Source: Gordionus sp. m RMFG-2023 (Eukaryota > Nematomorpha > Gordioida > Chordodea > Parachordodidae). From it: a stretch of DNA of 64,000 nt. The notes beneath the pieces were generated by a model, which had not been told where the DNA came from, searched no databases, and was given only the letters and a program-made list of their open reading frames with translations. Both the position numbers and the translations under genes were made by a program. The stretch covers positions 8,155,743 through 8,219,742 of the forward strand of contig NC_088778.1 in NCBI RefSeq assembly GCF_954871325.1, in the 5' to 3' direction. Positions 1-11,900 of the stretch are shown here, in pieces. Within the stretch, counting starts at the first letter, position 1. Every line of letters starts with the position of its first letter.

Positions 1-352
1 TTACTATAAAGATGAAAGAAAGAAAAAATATAGAATCTAATAGGGCTTCGAAATTTCAATCTTAAATTGATATAAAATGTATTCCAGAATATAATGCTTA
101 CATTATGAATTTCGGATAACCTTTTTATGGTGAACTTTCGAATTTCTCTTAATTTATAATTTTTTTATATTCATTTATAATGTAACTTTAAATAAATGGT
201 ATGATTATAATTCAACAATGTGGGCACTATAGATTGCCTTCAATAAATAAATAATTGAGAAATTTTAAATCCCTATAATTTGGTATTTAATAGCATAGCT
301 AGCAACAAAAGTAATTATTTTATGCATAACAATTTTATCAAAACCTCATCAG
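1..352. other. Intron sequence upstream of the first visible AP3M exon
   Basis: A+T-rich, with no coding-like stretch that I can recognise. It ends in a usable acceptor (CTCATCAG) at 352 and is taken as the 3' part of an AP3M intron. Confidence 0.6.
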
Positions 353-3300
353 ATCGACTGTGCCATAAAACTGAGCGGCATGCCTGAACTCACCATGAAT
401 TTCACGAATCCCAGAATCCTAGATGATTCTAGCTTCCATCTCTGTGTGAGACTCAAACACTGGGAAACTGAGAAAAAACTCAATTTTATTCCCCCTGACG
501 GTAATTTTAGGCTCATGTCATACAAGGTTTGCTCATGTTCATTATGTTATATGTGTATGTATATAAGTAGATAAATGATACTAGGCTTATCTAAAATTTT
601 CTTAAGGAGGGGTTTTACCATGAAAGGGTTTTGGCTCGTTTTTCATTCATTTTTTTGAAGAGGGTGATTGGAGAGTATGAAGGATATGATTTATTTTATA
701 GCACCCCATGAATTTTGATTGATTAGTAAAAAAAACCTACAACACATTAATAAGAAAATAGTCCAAATATTATTATTTGAAATAAAAATTAATGATTTAA
801 AAAATAATAATGAGTTATTAAATAGGTTAAATTAAAAAAATTATTCAATTAAAACGTATCGTTTCAAAGTTAAGGAAAACATATTAATATTATTACACAA
901 TCGTTTGTATTTTTATTGGCATAAAATCCCAACTAAAATAGACTATTGATATGTCGATATACGCTAAAAAAACTTAGAAGCCACTAGGATACCGGTCTAG
1001 ATTTGTTAAAACGTTAAACAATTATTTAGTTTGAATCAAATCGATAAAGCTGAATGTTGAGTAGTCGATTAGGTTTTTTATAATAATGCAAACTAAACCG
1101 ATTCATACTGAAACAACTCTAATAAGTGGCCTTAATAGAATTGAAAAATATCCTTCAAGAAACTGATAATATAAACTTTAGAAATCCATTTATGTTGATT
1201 ACTTTATAAATTATTAGTATAATAATAATAAAAATTTTTATCCATCAAACAATACCCATATTATAAGGTAAACTCCAACCTGGCCACAAATAATATGATC
1301 CCATTGCACGTGCAGCATTCTATTACTTACTCTAATCCCTCAAATTCATCCGAAATTTCCGCTTCCAAATCAAGCGGAGGAGGTGGTAATAATTTGTACA
1401 ACTATAGCAGTTCAAATGTTAATGCTAATCACAATAATGCGACAAGTAATTTTAGCAGGAGCTCAACGGGTAAATTGGATATTGTAGTGGCGCCTAGGAA
1501 TACTGCCGGGAAAAATGTAAATATATTTTAAAAAATTAGTTTCTTTTATCTTACTTTTCAATAGTAAGAAAGAAAGAAATTCAATAGTAATATCAATAAT
1601 TTTTAGTGTTGCTGATAAATATCCAAGTTTTTTAAACTTCGACTAATCGATCCGCCATTATTTTTATTATTTTTACCGCACAACGAAATTTAAAAAAAAA
1701 TAATGTTAACTACTTTCTTTGAGTAAAGTTGAAAGTTAATCCCGCTATTATTATTAATATGGTTTCGCGTAATTTTGAATTTGTGGTATCCAGAAAAAAG
1801 TTATTAAAATGTATCTACTTTTATTCTCAATTAAACAGTATTTCAATATTTATCACTTAAATATTTCTCAATTTCAATTTCTCGATTTTTGGTTAATCTT
1901 TATTTCAATTCAAAATAAGTATTCAAATATGTATCAAATCTCGAACAAAATATATATTATTTTTTTTAAATTTTCTTATTTTTCCCTAATAAGTGTTCGT
2001 ATCCTGGTTGGTCACAGCACCATTAAAATGTATTCTCAATTAAACAGTATTTCAATATTTATCAAATAAATATTTCTCAATTTCAATTTATTCTCGATTT
2101 TTGGTTAATCTTTATTTCAATTCAAAATAAGTATTTTTCAAATATGTATCAAATCTCGAACAAAATATATATTTTTTTTATAATCATAAAAAAATAACAA
2201 TCAATCTATCTTTTTTTAAATCTTTTTCAAAATTATATTTCAAATCCAATCCGCTATTCAATAAATATTACTAATAATGATAATAAACAATCAATATATA
2301 TATATTATTTTTCTAAATATCAACTATCAATTGATTGACATATATTAATAATGTTAAAAATACTATTTAAATATATTATTATTTGAAAATATATATCATG
2401 TCCGCCCTAAAAAAATATATATATTGATTGTTTATTATCATTATTACTAATATTTATTGAATCGCGGACCTCATAAAAAACTGCAATATTCTCATTCACG
2501 TTCTACAAAATCAAGAGGGAGATAAACATCTTAGTGAAATAGATGAGACTCCAGGAACAAGTTATTTTTGTGGGAAAAATAATATGATAAAGCCGGGGGT
2601 TGCTTATCATAACTATAACAAGATCAATGAGATAGAATCACGACATAAACAGTATGGAAATAGACAGTGGCCGCCTACTAAATATGACGGGACGTTAAAA
2701 AAAACAAAGAAATGAAAAACCCTCCAAAAAAAACGCGGAAGCAATATTTTACATTTATAAGTCTTCTTCTTTATCCTTTAACATCTCTTCCTCTTCAGTT
2801 TCCATAGAATTATATTTCTTTTGAAAATCAGTACTGTTTGTCACTTTAACTATAGTTGACCCCAACTTTGTCGAATTCTCGTTTGTAGCTTGCATTTTCC
2901 CGTAATATTTGAATTTGTTTCCCATCGATGTATTTATTACTCCTAATGTCCTATCTTGAATTCCATTGGTTTTTTTAAACGTCCCATCATATTTAGTAGG
3001 CGGCCACTGCCTATTTCCATACTGTTTATGTCGTGATTCTATCTCATTTATCTTGTTATAGTTATGATAAGCAACCCCCGGCTTTATCATATTATTTTTC
3101 CCACAAAAATAACTTGTTCCTGGAGTCTCATCTATTTCACTAAGATGTTCATCTCTCTCTTGATTTTGTAGAACGTGAATGGGAATATTGCAGTTTTTTA
3201 TGAGGTGTCCGTAGGATTGACACCTGAAACATCGCTGGAATTCCTCAAATTTCTGTTTTTTGATTCCCATTTTTCTTTTTTTAACTATCTTCACATAGAT

Positions 3301-5952
3301 AATTTGTTCACTTGTTTCGATTTTATAACTCATCTTATTATATATATATTTTTTTAAAATTAATACACGAATTTAAAAAAAAAAAATTTTATTTAAATTT
3401 TAAAATTATCGAAAATAAAAATATAATTAATAATTTAAAAATTTTTTTACAATTATTAATTATCACTCTTAACTAATTTTTCTCTTTTTACACATAATTA
3501 TTTACATATTACCCCTAAGTAATTTATATACAAAAATAATTTCTCCATTTTCTATAACATACATTATTTACATATTTCCCTTATGCAAATTATATAAAGA
3601 AAGAAACTTTCCATGAAAACACCACTCATGTTTTTATTTTAAAAATTTTTTTGTTCTTCACTTTTCTTTCCCTAAAATCGCATTAAATATATGCAATTTA
3701 TTTAAAGAAAAAAAACTTTCCACTAAAATACACTTGTATTTTTGACATATTTTAATTTTCACTTTTCTTTCCCTAAAACTGTATTAAATATATATATTTA
3801 TCACTTGTGTTTTTACAATATTTCGATTTTATAGTGATATAGAGAAGATTATCACTAATTTGATTTTATGATGTTATAGTGATATAGAGAAGATTATCAA
3901 TAATTTGATTTTATGAGGGAATATTTTTTTAAATGTTATTTTAAAAGAAAAGAAGATAAATTGGAATTAAGAAATATTTAAGTGATAAATATTGAAATAC
4001 TGTTTAATTGAGAATAAAAGTAGATACATTTTAATAATATATTTAAATAGTATTTTTAACATTAAAATTATATTTCAAATCCAATCCGCGATTCAATAAA
4101 TATTACTAATAATGATAATAAACAATCAATATATATATATTATTTTTCTAAATATCAACTATCAATTGATTGACATATATTAATAATGTTAAAAATACTA
4201 TTTAAATATATTATTATTTGAAAATATATATCAGTTATAATAATTGGTTCCCGTTCTAAATCGCGAAGAAACGGCAAAAAATTGGAAATCTCGCTTATAA
4301 CTCCTAGTTAAATTGATATTTATAGTTGCTAAAGATGATATTTCATCCATTTTAGAATTTTTTTTAAAAACTCAGTTTAAATACATGTGCTTACTTCCCT
4401 GGCATCTTTTAATAGCAATTTCAAGTTTACTTTAAAAATGTTCGGGTTTTACCTTTCTTTTATAATTAGTTAATTATAATAAGTGAATAATTTGAAAATT
4501 ATTTTAACTTTTTTTTTATAAATTAAGTATTTTCATCCGATAATATAAATACTTTATGAAATGGAAATAGGAAACGTAAGAAGTAAATGAATTAAATATA
4601 TTTTATTTATATATAAATATTAATCGCGATTTTCGGCGCAGACCGTGTTTTATATTCAGCTGCATGGATATTTAAAAAAAATAGGGCCCAGTATTTTTTT
4701 AATTTAGTAAGCCAAAATTCGATTGGGACTTTTTTTATTTAATTATATTGTTATTATTTGAGTAAATATTTTATTGCTAATTTATAATATAGCTTTTTAA
4801 ACATTTTTTTGTTTCTCTTTTAACTTTTTTTAAAAAAATTTTTTTTTACTATGATTTAAGATTGAAAATTGCACCATCGATATGCTGATGCCCAAAGCCG
4901 TTTCCAATATGTGTCTAACACCTTCGCAAGGCACCTATTCTTTCGATACCGTCACGAAAGTACTGGAATGGGATATCGGTAGAATTGAACTATATAAAAG
5001 CGCTCCGCAACTCAAGGGCACCGTAAATTTAAAAAAATTTAAATAGATTATTGTAGAAAAAATATTTTTATATTTTAAAAAAAGTTGAAAAAAATAAAAT
5101 AAATTTAAAAAAAAGGGATAATAAAATGACTTAAACTTATAAATACAGCGTTTTATAGATGAAACAGTTCGCTTAAACAGGGTTGTGAACCCGGATTGCT
5201 TTTTAGGAATTTTAGACTATTTAAGCGGAAATGTTGATAACAAGAACTTAATCGAAACCGATTTTTAAAAAAATGTCCGAACCCGCTGTTCCGTATTGTC
5301 AGGGTTGGGTGGAGTCTATGGTATAAATGCCCAACCAAACAATTTCATCTGGTCCGCTTGAATACCTGCCCATTTACAGCCGTATTTTTTAGTTAGCCAG
5401 TCATAAGTCAATGTTATATTTTTTTAAGACATATTATTTCGTTTAGAATATAAACTGAAATGCAAAGAATTTTTTATTTTCTTAATTGCTTAGAATTTAA
5501 AAAAAATTTTAAGGGTCAAATCTTTTACTGAATTTCACCCATATTTCTTATTTTCTGAAATGATTCATTTTTAAATCTGAATGTTTCGATTTTATACCTG
5601 AACAATTAGTTAAAAAAATATTTGGGCAATATTTATTTGGGCATTCGATCATTGTTTAATAGTTTGAATAGTTAAATACGCACGTAAGTCTACTTTCATT
5701 AAAAAAAAATTATTTTGGTATTATTATTATTATTTTATTCAAACAATTAATTATTCTTCCCAGATCTCATTGCAATCGGGCTCTCCACCTCCAGAATTTA
5801 ACCCAACCATAAACTTGCATTTCGATATCCCGCAGTTGGCTATATCAGGGCTTCGAGTTTGTCGTTTGGACATGAGTCAGGCCGAAAAATACAAACCATT
5901 TAAGGGAGTCAAATATCTCACAAAGGCAGGAAAATTTCAAATTCGAACTTGA
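353..5952 (+). CDS. AP3M: AP-3 adaptor complex mu subunit, C-terminal four exons (partial)
   Basis: Medium (mu) subunit of the AP-3 adaptor, which sorts tyrosine-signal cargo from endosomes or Golgi to lysosome-related organelles. Four phase-0 exons are visible: 353-526, 1268-1516, 4861-5022 and 5764-5952 (TGA at 5950). They read through the mu homology domain. Exon 1 contains FIPPDGNFRLMSY, the family's hallmark. Exon 3 ends LKGT and exon 4 starts ISLQSG, matching the animal LKGLVNLQSG stretch. The protein ends KYKPFKGVKYLTKAGKFQIRT, nearly the same as the vertebrate C terminus. All borders are AG/GT and every join keeps frame. The N-terminal longin-like part lies left of the window. Exon 2 has a Ser/Asn/Gly-rich insertion of about 45 residues (roughly 1340-1475) absent from mammalian AP3M1. 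The orthology is very secure; exon ends were assigned by eye. Confidence 0.95.
1801..4246. repeat. Composite repeat cluster in the AP3M intron, with direct and inverted copies
   Basis: Several repeated blocks are nested here. A block of about 150 bp at 1806-1960 recurs directly at 2028-2175, and its first 60 bp recur inverted at 3970-4035. A second block at 2235-2400 recurs directly at 4066-4246, and part of it is inverted at 2410-2466. Between them, 2471-2706 is an inverted copy of 2970-3207, which lies inside the zinc-knuckle reading frame. Degenerate tandem units lie at about 3540-3800 and a 47 bp unit is doubled at about 3830-3910. This looks like a mobile element, or several, rearranged into a fold-back. 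It lies wholly inside an intron. Confidence 0.7.
2755..3333 (-). mobile_element. Zinc-knuckle reading frame of a mobile-element fossil
   Basis: A 192-residue frame with one CCHC zinc knuckle near residues 35-48 (CFRCQSYGHLIKNC), a basic N terminus and an acidic tail (EEEEMLKDKEEDL). Single CCHC knuckles with little else recognisable are typical of nucleic-acid-binding proteins of retroelements, but the family cannot be decided here. It sits antisense in the AP3M intron within a repeat cluster and next to an inverted partial copy of itself, so a host gene is unlikely. The element as a whole is broken: I see no reverse transcriptase, integrase or clear terminal repeats. Confidence 0.55.
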
Positions 5953-6240
5953 ATATATAATAATTTTCTATTTATATAGATTAATTTATTCTAATAATAT
6001 TACTTTATGTATATACTGGGTTATAAGAAAATTAATGAGTATTTTTAGGAAATATGAATTTTTTTATCATGTTACAATATATTATTTATGATATCCTATA
6101 TTACATTTGCATTTTTTACATTTGACTCCAATATATTTGGATATACTCTTAGCAAATTTAATTACAGAACCATCTTGGAATGTTAATAACACTTAAAAAC
6201 ATTTTATCAAACAAAAATATGTAAAGAAGGGGTTGGTAAC

Positions 6241-7685
6241 ACTATAGTTGGGTAATAGCTGATTTTTTTTTGGCTGGGGCTAAGCCTTAGCAGATTTTTT
6301 TGTCTAAGGCTAGGCCTGAGTCAATTTAATTCTGATCGGCTAACGTCCATCAGCGTTTCGTAAGATATGCCTAGCCTTAATTACTATTTATTTATTTATA
6401 TTATTTCTATATATTTTATTTTTATACTTATTGCTAAATAATGTTTTATTATTATTAAAATTAACATATTATATGATTTAATATTTTTTATTTATATTAA
6501 ATTAAATATTATTATGTTATGTAAATTGATTTATTTATTTGATATTTTTTTAATAAAAAGATGTCATGTGTTTTTGTTAATGAATTTTTCGTCCAAAAGT
6601 TTAAGCAAAAAAAATATTTGAAGTTAAAAAGTTTTTGAAGATATATTTTAATTTGATCAGAATTTTAAATCTTCTTTGTAAGGAAATCCTTTCTGAGAAA
6701 TTCTTTTGTGATTTTTATAAAACAATCTTTTAGGTGAAATCTTTTACATTTTTTGATCATTTTTGTAAAATTATCTCTTTTTTTATGTATATTAAAGGTG
6801 GTTTTAATTTTTTTAAATATATATATTTATATATTAAACTTTTTTATGTTATTTTTTAAGGATAATACTTTACAATGACAATTGTCATATTCTTTATTTT
6901 TTAACATTTTTGAAATATTTTGGCGCAAATTGTTACAATCATATATTGTAATTATGTTAATATATAAATTCAATGAAGATGTTTTTTTTGTAAAGGAGGT
7001 TGTAATAATAGGTATTTTTAAACATATTTAAATTTTTTTAAAGCTATCGATTTCAAACATATATTGTAAAGATGTTAAATTATAAATACAATTTAGATGT
7101 TCTTTGGAAAAATGACATGTCATAATCGATATTTTTAGACATATATTAATTTTTTGACAACAAAAAATATAGAAAATTTTATCCTAAAGATTGTTTCATA
7201 AAAATCACAAAAGTCAAAGGATATCCTTACAAATAAGATTAAAATTATGATCAAATCAAAATATTTGCTCAAAAATCTATTATTTTTATTTTTTCTTAAA
7301 TCTTTGAGCGAAAAGATCATTCGTCGGTCTAGAATTGGAGTGCTCCACTCGACATTTTCAAAATTTTTGAGTTAGAAGTGGATAATAACTTATTTATTCT
7401 CAATAAATATAATAATAAAAACTAGATTAAAAATGTTGATTTTCTCATTTTAAACATTTGCGCAAGTGGATTACTCCAATTCTAGACCGACGCATTAATA
7501 AAATGTAACAAAAACTTTGTTATAAAATAAATAGTAATTTAAGCTAGGTATATCTTATGAAACGCTGACGGAGTTAGCCGATCAGAATTAATCGGTTTAG
7601 GTTTAGCCTTAGCCAAAATAAATCCGCTACAGCTTAGCCTTACCCAAAATCATCGGCTGGGCTAAGCCAATTAGCCAACTATAGT
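6241..7685. mobile_element. Fold-back DNA element, about 1.45 kb, with long inverted ends
   Basis: The ends are inverted copies of each other. The left begins ACTATAGTTGG and the right ends CCAACTATAGT, with about 150 bp of similarity each side, including GCTAAGCC-rich stretches and a shared run TCAGCGTTTCGTAAGATAT (right end, complemented: TCAGCGTTTCATAAGATAT). Further inside, 6540-6760 and 7130-7320 are also inverted copies, and a third pair lies at 7324-7350 and 7464-7492 around CGGTCTAGAATTGGAG. Both flanks show AAC, a possible 3 bp target duplication. No transposase frame is visible, so it is non-autonomous. Confidence 0.75.
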
Positions 7686-8466
7686 AACAGATTTTTATAC
7701 TATATCGATATTCCAAGATGTTTATGCAAAAATAGCTGTCAATCTTGTGCCAATATACACTTTTACAATTATATTATTTCATTATCGGTAAAATTATCCG
7801 TTCAACGCTAATTTTATATTATTTTTTATGAAGTGTATACAGACTATTTTATTAACAAGGTATTTTGATTTATATATTTGAAAAAAAAATATATCTATTA
7901 ATGCAATAAGGTTTATAATAAAAACATATGATTATTCCGTTTTTTTTGGTTTATAATAATATCTAATATGTTTCTTTTCTTTTTGACCTGAGCCTTTATA
8001 TTAATATCCAGGATGAAACGAGAAAAATTAGCAATTCAAGTTATTCCTGTTTTTTTTAATATAATAGAACTTTTTAAGAAAATATCGATGAAAGTAGTAA
8101 AAAAAATATGTAGGGGATATAAAAAATGTTGGAAGAGGCATGGGAGATAAAAATATTGAAAGGGCTTTAGACTTATAGGTGGCTTAAGAAAGTATTGATT
8201 TTAAAAATTTTTGCTAAAATGCATAATACATTGAGAAATATTTTATTTTATTATAAAAATATATGGAACTTAAAATGGGGTGGATGGGTTTCCACTGTGT
8301 TAGATTCCAACCGAACTCTCACCTTTTTCTAATTTCATTAAATAAATAGAAATTAAATTAAATCATTATTTTTCTTATCTCATTTTCAAAGAAAAATTGT
8401 CAATAAAAATGATAAACTTTGTTATATGTATTTTATATTTAAAAAAAATGGAACCTAAAAGCTTCA
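7686..8466. other. Gene-free A+T-rich spacer
   Basis: I see no supported gene, RNA or repeat in this stretch. Confidence 0.5.
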
Positions 8467-8676
8467 CTATCTTGATGTTTCTGGCCAATCTCCATCTAAC
8501 CGTGGATCTATCCCGTACTGTCCCAGAAAACCTAATATGAACCACACATAAAATCTGGTGCCTGTAGATCCCTTCATGATAGTTGCACTCATATTGCGGT
8601 ACAGAGAAATACGTTCATTCTTTCGAAAGCGGAGTTTTCCTAAAATTAATGTTGGTATTTTTTTGCGTAATGGCAT
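8467..8676 (-). CDS. Small 69-residue ORF, possible single-span membrane protein
   Basis: I do not recognise this product. The frame runs from an ATG at 8676 to a TGA at 8467. It has a basic N-terminal third (MPLRKKIPTLILGKLRFRKN), a hydrophobic stretch near residues 42-52 (FYVWFILGFLGQY) and a polar tail ending DGDWPETSR. The layout of basic head, one membrane segment and short tail is common in small inner-mitochondrial-membrane proteins, but no family motif is clear. Base composition is less A+T-rich than the flanks, which favours coding. It lies between AP3M and NADK2 on the opposite strand, and its start is about 230 bp from the NADK2 start. It may also be one exon of a longer gene or chance. 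Confidence 0.35.
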   Translation of the reverse strand: MPLRKKIPTLILGKLRFRKNERISLYRNMSATIMKGSTGTRFYVWFILGFLGQYGIDPRLDGDWPETSR

Positions 8677-8906
8677 TTGATATTAAAGCGGGGGATAAAA
8701 ATTATCCTGGTAGCATAGGACTGTTTTACAACTTTGTTTTGCTAATTACATAAATCGATCATGCGCTGGGCTGCTCATTCTATGTTTATTAATCTTTATT
8801 CTCAGAAGACTGGTCAAGATTTAGTAAATAATTATAGTGTATATTTGCATTCGTGCATTTAAATTCACATCATATTTCATGATTTTTCAATATAAAAATA
8901 AACTGT

Positions 8907-11900
8907 ATGATAGTTAAATTAAAATCACAATTATTTTTTCTTACGAAAAAAATCGATTTTAAATTATCAATGTCAAGCTATATACAATTAAATAGTGTGT
9001 TGATTCTTTCTAAGATAACAAGATATGAATTTGAGAAAATGCGTTATAAGTTTAACAATGATGAAGATCTAAGACAAAGGGTAAGATAAAATATTTATAA
9101 CCATTTATTGAGTAGTAAAGAATGTTTATTATGAAATTCGATATTTAATTTTATATAACTTCTTTTGTCACCTTAAACTTTCTAATCAAATTTAGTCTTA
9201 CTAATATACTGCTTTCATAAAGTGTATGTTGCTTATAGGAAATTTATTAAATCATGTTTACTATTTATTCTCTTAGTTGGCTGAAAGAGGATCTAACATT
9301 GATAGCCTACTTGAACACCATAAAACTCATCATGACAACCTGGACAAAGTTCTAGAAAGTTTTAAGTAAGTTGTTAAATTATTAGTTATATGAGCTAATC
9401 AATTTATAAATAATCAGAAAGGATATAAAATGCCCTCAAAATAAATTTATAGCCTTCCCAAATAGAATTTGTAAAAAAATTGAATATATTAAGCCTCATT
9501 TAATGTAAGCATGATTTTCTTACACAATGTGAAATTAATTATTGCATAATTTACAAAAGTAAGCTAATATTAGATATAATTTATAAATAAATACACAGCA
9601 AAATGGTTAAATTGCTAAAGTTGTTAACATATAGTTCAAAAATTACTATAGCTGATTTCTCTAATGATTAATCTTGTATCACTTGCACAAATTGTTCTAA
9701 ATAATGCAATCAAATATTGAATCGGTTGTTTTGAAACCCAATTCAATATTCCATATCAGCACATCCCTATTTACAACCATTTATATATGCACAATCAGTA
9801 GCGTGACTAGCCTTTACAATTTCAGGGAGCTAAAAAAATATTGTAGATTTTCAAATTTACATTTTTTAGCTAATATTTTTAGGATCAAATTTTTCAGTGA
9901 GTTTAATTTAATACCTTGTGCCCCTCCCCCTTAATGCTACTATTTATAAATATATATAGACTACATCTTAAAAGGCAAAAATATATACCCAAAATTGTCA
10001 ATTTGATTTTTACTTAATTTACATTAAAAATATGGCATATATGTAAAGAAATAATATTTGTAGCCCTGAGATTTTTAAAAAGTCTACTTTTAAATTTAAT
10101 AATAAAATTAATTATATAGTTTTATTTATCCCTTTTTTTATTTAAGAATCATTTGGATCCTTTAAGCATATATCATTTTATTAAAGCACATAATATAAAT
10201 ATTATTTATAATCCTCTTTTAACAGTAACAATCATTTATTTGACACTGAATCTTCCATAATCCTAATTCACTTGTCAATGGCACATCATATTTTATATTG
10301 ATTCTATTCTTATTTGAGAACCAAAATATTAATATTTTATGTTAAAAATAATATATTATCAATTCTATTTACCCTTTAATTCAAAATATAAAATTTTCTT
10401 TTTTTTAACCTTTTTATTAAATAAAAGAATGTAAAATTATTTATTATTTTTTTTTAAAATTTTTTGTAATTTTGTTTTGAAGGACAATTTACTTCCTTTT
10501 TTCTCAAAAATTTATTATTATAATTATATAATGTGTAATAGTACACACAAATTTTGAGCGTTTCAAACGCTATGGTAAAATTACCTTTTGGAGTTTATAG
10601 TAAACGCGTTATCTTCAAGCGTTTCGTTATTTAACGCAATGTTATTACACCTGATTCAATTTTAAAAACTGATTTAAGATAAAGCTAAAATAGAGATAAT
10701 TATTTTATATAATATTTAAGAAAAATCTTATACCTTTTTATCAAATTCGCGATTATGTTTTTAATCATATCGCACATTTTTTTATCAACATACTACAATA
10801 AACCTACGTAATTACTTTATGAAATATAATGTTCAAATTTTTTGGATAGATATTTGGCCAAGTTTGATTTAAAATGGTATTTAGCTTAAGCTATCCCTAA
10901 AAAATAATCAACCATATTTTGGTAATAAAATATTATAACATAAGCCAAATTATTCGAAAACATAAAATCTCGGATGATTTCTTTATGTGTATTATTAGTT
11001 GATGAACCCTTAATGCCTTGAGGATGAGAGGGAATATTTTTAAAAGCCTATAAATAAATTTTTTTTGTCTTACTTTAATTAAATATTCGTTTTCTTTGTT
11101 TATATATTCGCGTTTCTTTTCTTTTTTTTTACATTTGTTCACTTTTTATGTTTCTTTCCTTTTCTTTCTTCTTTTTTTAAAGAAAAATTATCTAAAACCA
11201 TTATGTTTAAAAAAAAATAGAATTTAAGAAATAAAACGTATTTAAATATTTATATATTAGGCTAAGTCCAAAGTTTTTTTTAAAAAAATTCGAATTGTTC
11301 TAGAACTTTTAAAAGTTTTTTAAAATTTTCTGGAATTATATTTTGGACATGTTTTTTATTTTTATATTAAAAAGTTTTAAAAGTTTTATTTTTTGATATT
11401 TTGGACTTAACCTTGTAAAAACGATAAAACAATAATATGGACCTCGTGATAAAAAAATACCTAATATAGATGTTATCACGGGAATGAAATAGACATTGTA
11501 TAATAAATATTTTTGTAGTAAATTTTTGCGCTTGTCAGATTTTGCGTAGGGCGTGGGTAATTCCTTCTAAGGGATAATAATATTAAACCATCGGCCTTTG
11601 CCCATGTACCTAAATTTATCGGCTTTATCTAGCTTAGGGTGTTAGCTCTTTTTTTATGACTTAAAATAATATTGTATATCGCTCTACGTATAAGGTATCC
11701 ACCTTTAAAAAAAATTAAGATGAATGAGATAGTGCCATTAAGTCTTGCTGACGAGATTAAGCTAAGACATAGAGTATGTAACCTGTGTCGAGTCCATGAA
11801 GAGTTCCACGTAAGGATCTTTTCCTTCAATTCGCTAGTTAAAATTGGTGAGATTTTGTACAGTGTTTTTTAAAATGCTCAAAACTCGCTACTCATAACTT

